Part shown: piece after piece, positions 14,010 to 14,061 of the stretch
Layout of the letters: each line of letters starts with the position of its first letter
Position numbering within the stretch: position 1 is the stretch's first letter
Source: Bifidobacterium breve
Lineage (GTDB): Bacteria > Actinomycetota > Actinomycetes > S36-B12 > UBA5976
Assembly: GCA_945861165.1 (NCBI GenBank)
Contig: CAMATO010000023.1
Span: 1 to 14,061, forward strand
Direction: 5' to 3'
Length of the DNA stretch: 14,061 nucleotides
Program-made: the position numbers and the translations under genes
The notes under the pieces: model-generated
What the model was told of the DNA's origin: nothing
What the model saw: only the letters and a program-made list of their open reading frames with translations
Databases searched by the model: none

Positions 14010-14061
14010 TGGTAGCTAGTGGATTTGAACCACTGTAGGCGTGAACCGGCAGATTTACAGT
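14010..14061 (-). tRNA. tRNA-Tyr (anticodon GTA), partial 3' part
   Basis: The minus strand at the window edge begins with the last base of the anticodon stem, then loop CTGTAAA (anticodon at 14058-14056). A long class II variable arm of about 14 nt follows, then T arm AGTGG-TTCAAAT-CCACT and acceptor AGCTACC plus A. GTA with a long variable arm identifies bacterial tRNA-Tyr. The 5' half is outside the window. Confidence 0.93.

Noticed and set aside
1..14061. CRISPR array, insertion sequence, prophage or defence island
   Set aside because: No regularly spaced direct repeats, transposase or integrase were seen; the tRNAs show no attached duplicate ends within the window.

Overview
The window looks like part of the chromosome of a low-GC actinobacterium. 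The estimate by eye is roughly 38-40% G+C. The gene order tRNA-Thr, tRNA-Met, rpmG, hadA, hadB, glycosyltransferase-like gene, murB, aspC, tRNA-Trp, secE, nusG, rplK, rplA, rplJ, rplL, then rpoB further on, is the arrangement known from Actinobacteria. The tRNA genes do not encode CCA. Low GC together with small intergenic gaps suggests a streamlined aquatic lineage, such as freshwater Nanopelagicales (acI) or a relative. That placement is inference and was not tested.

Layout. Almost everything is on the minus strand, so transcription runs from high to low coordinates. At the right edge is a partial tRNA-Tyr (14010-14061). It faces, across a bidirectional terminator, a plus-strand pair: an SDR oxidoreductase (12525-13469) and yajQ (13462-13953), overlapping by 8 nt. 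To their left, on the minus strand, are tRNA-Thr(GGT), tRNA-Met(CAT), rpmG (54 codons), hadA, hadB, a CysS-tail/GT2-like fusion gene and murB. These are closely spaced and probably cotranscribed. The plus-strand aspC (8057-9250) meets murB tail to tail, with the two stop codons interlocked.

Left of aspC, again on the minus strand, are tRNA-Trp(CCA), secE, nusG, rplK and rplA. A 281-nt leader then carries an L10-type autoregulatory RNA with a terminator hairpin, followed by rplJ and rplL and a strong terminator. Two genes that are not translation genes come next: a DoxX-family membrane protein and a 530-residue calcineurin-like metallophosphoesterase, each behind its own terminator or promoter signals. 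The N-terminal half of rpoB (591 codons, TTG start) runs off the left edge. Its rifampicin-binding cluster is wild type.

How the genes work together. The core is gene expression machinery: RNA polymerase beta, NusG, ribosomal proteins L11, L1, L10, L7/L12 and L33, four tRNAs, and the SecE translocase subunit. The other genes cover cell wall precursor synthesis (MurB), acyl dehydration (HadAB) and amino acid metabolism (AspC). I found no CRISPR array, insertion sequence, phage or obvious defence system. The longest stretch without a gene is the rplJ leader (5173-5453). The points most worth following up are RNA-level: the L10 attenuator, a hairpin-bearing rpoB leader, a pair of related palindromes ahead of rplA and rplJ, and a probably leaderless phosphoesterase mRNA. 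The protein-level highlight is the CysS-tail/GT2-like fusion, which lacks a canonical DxD.
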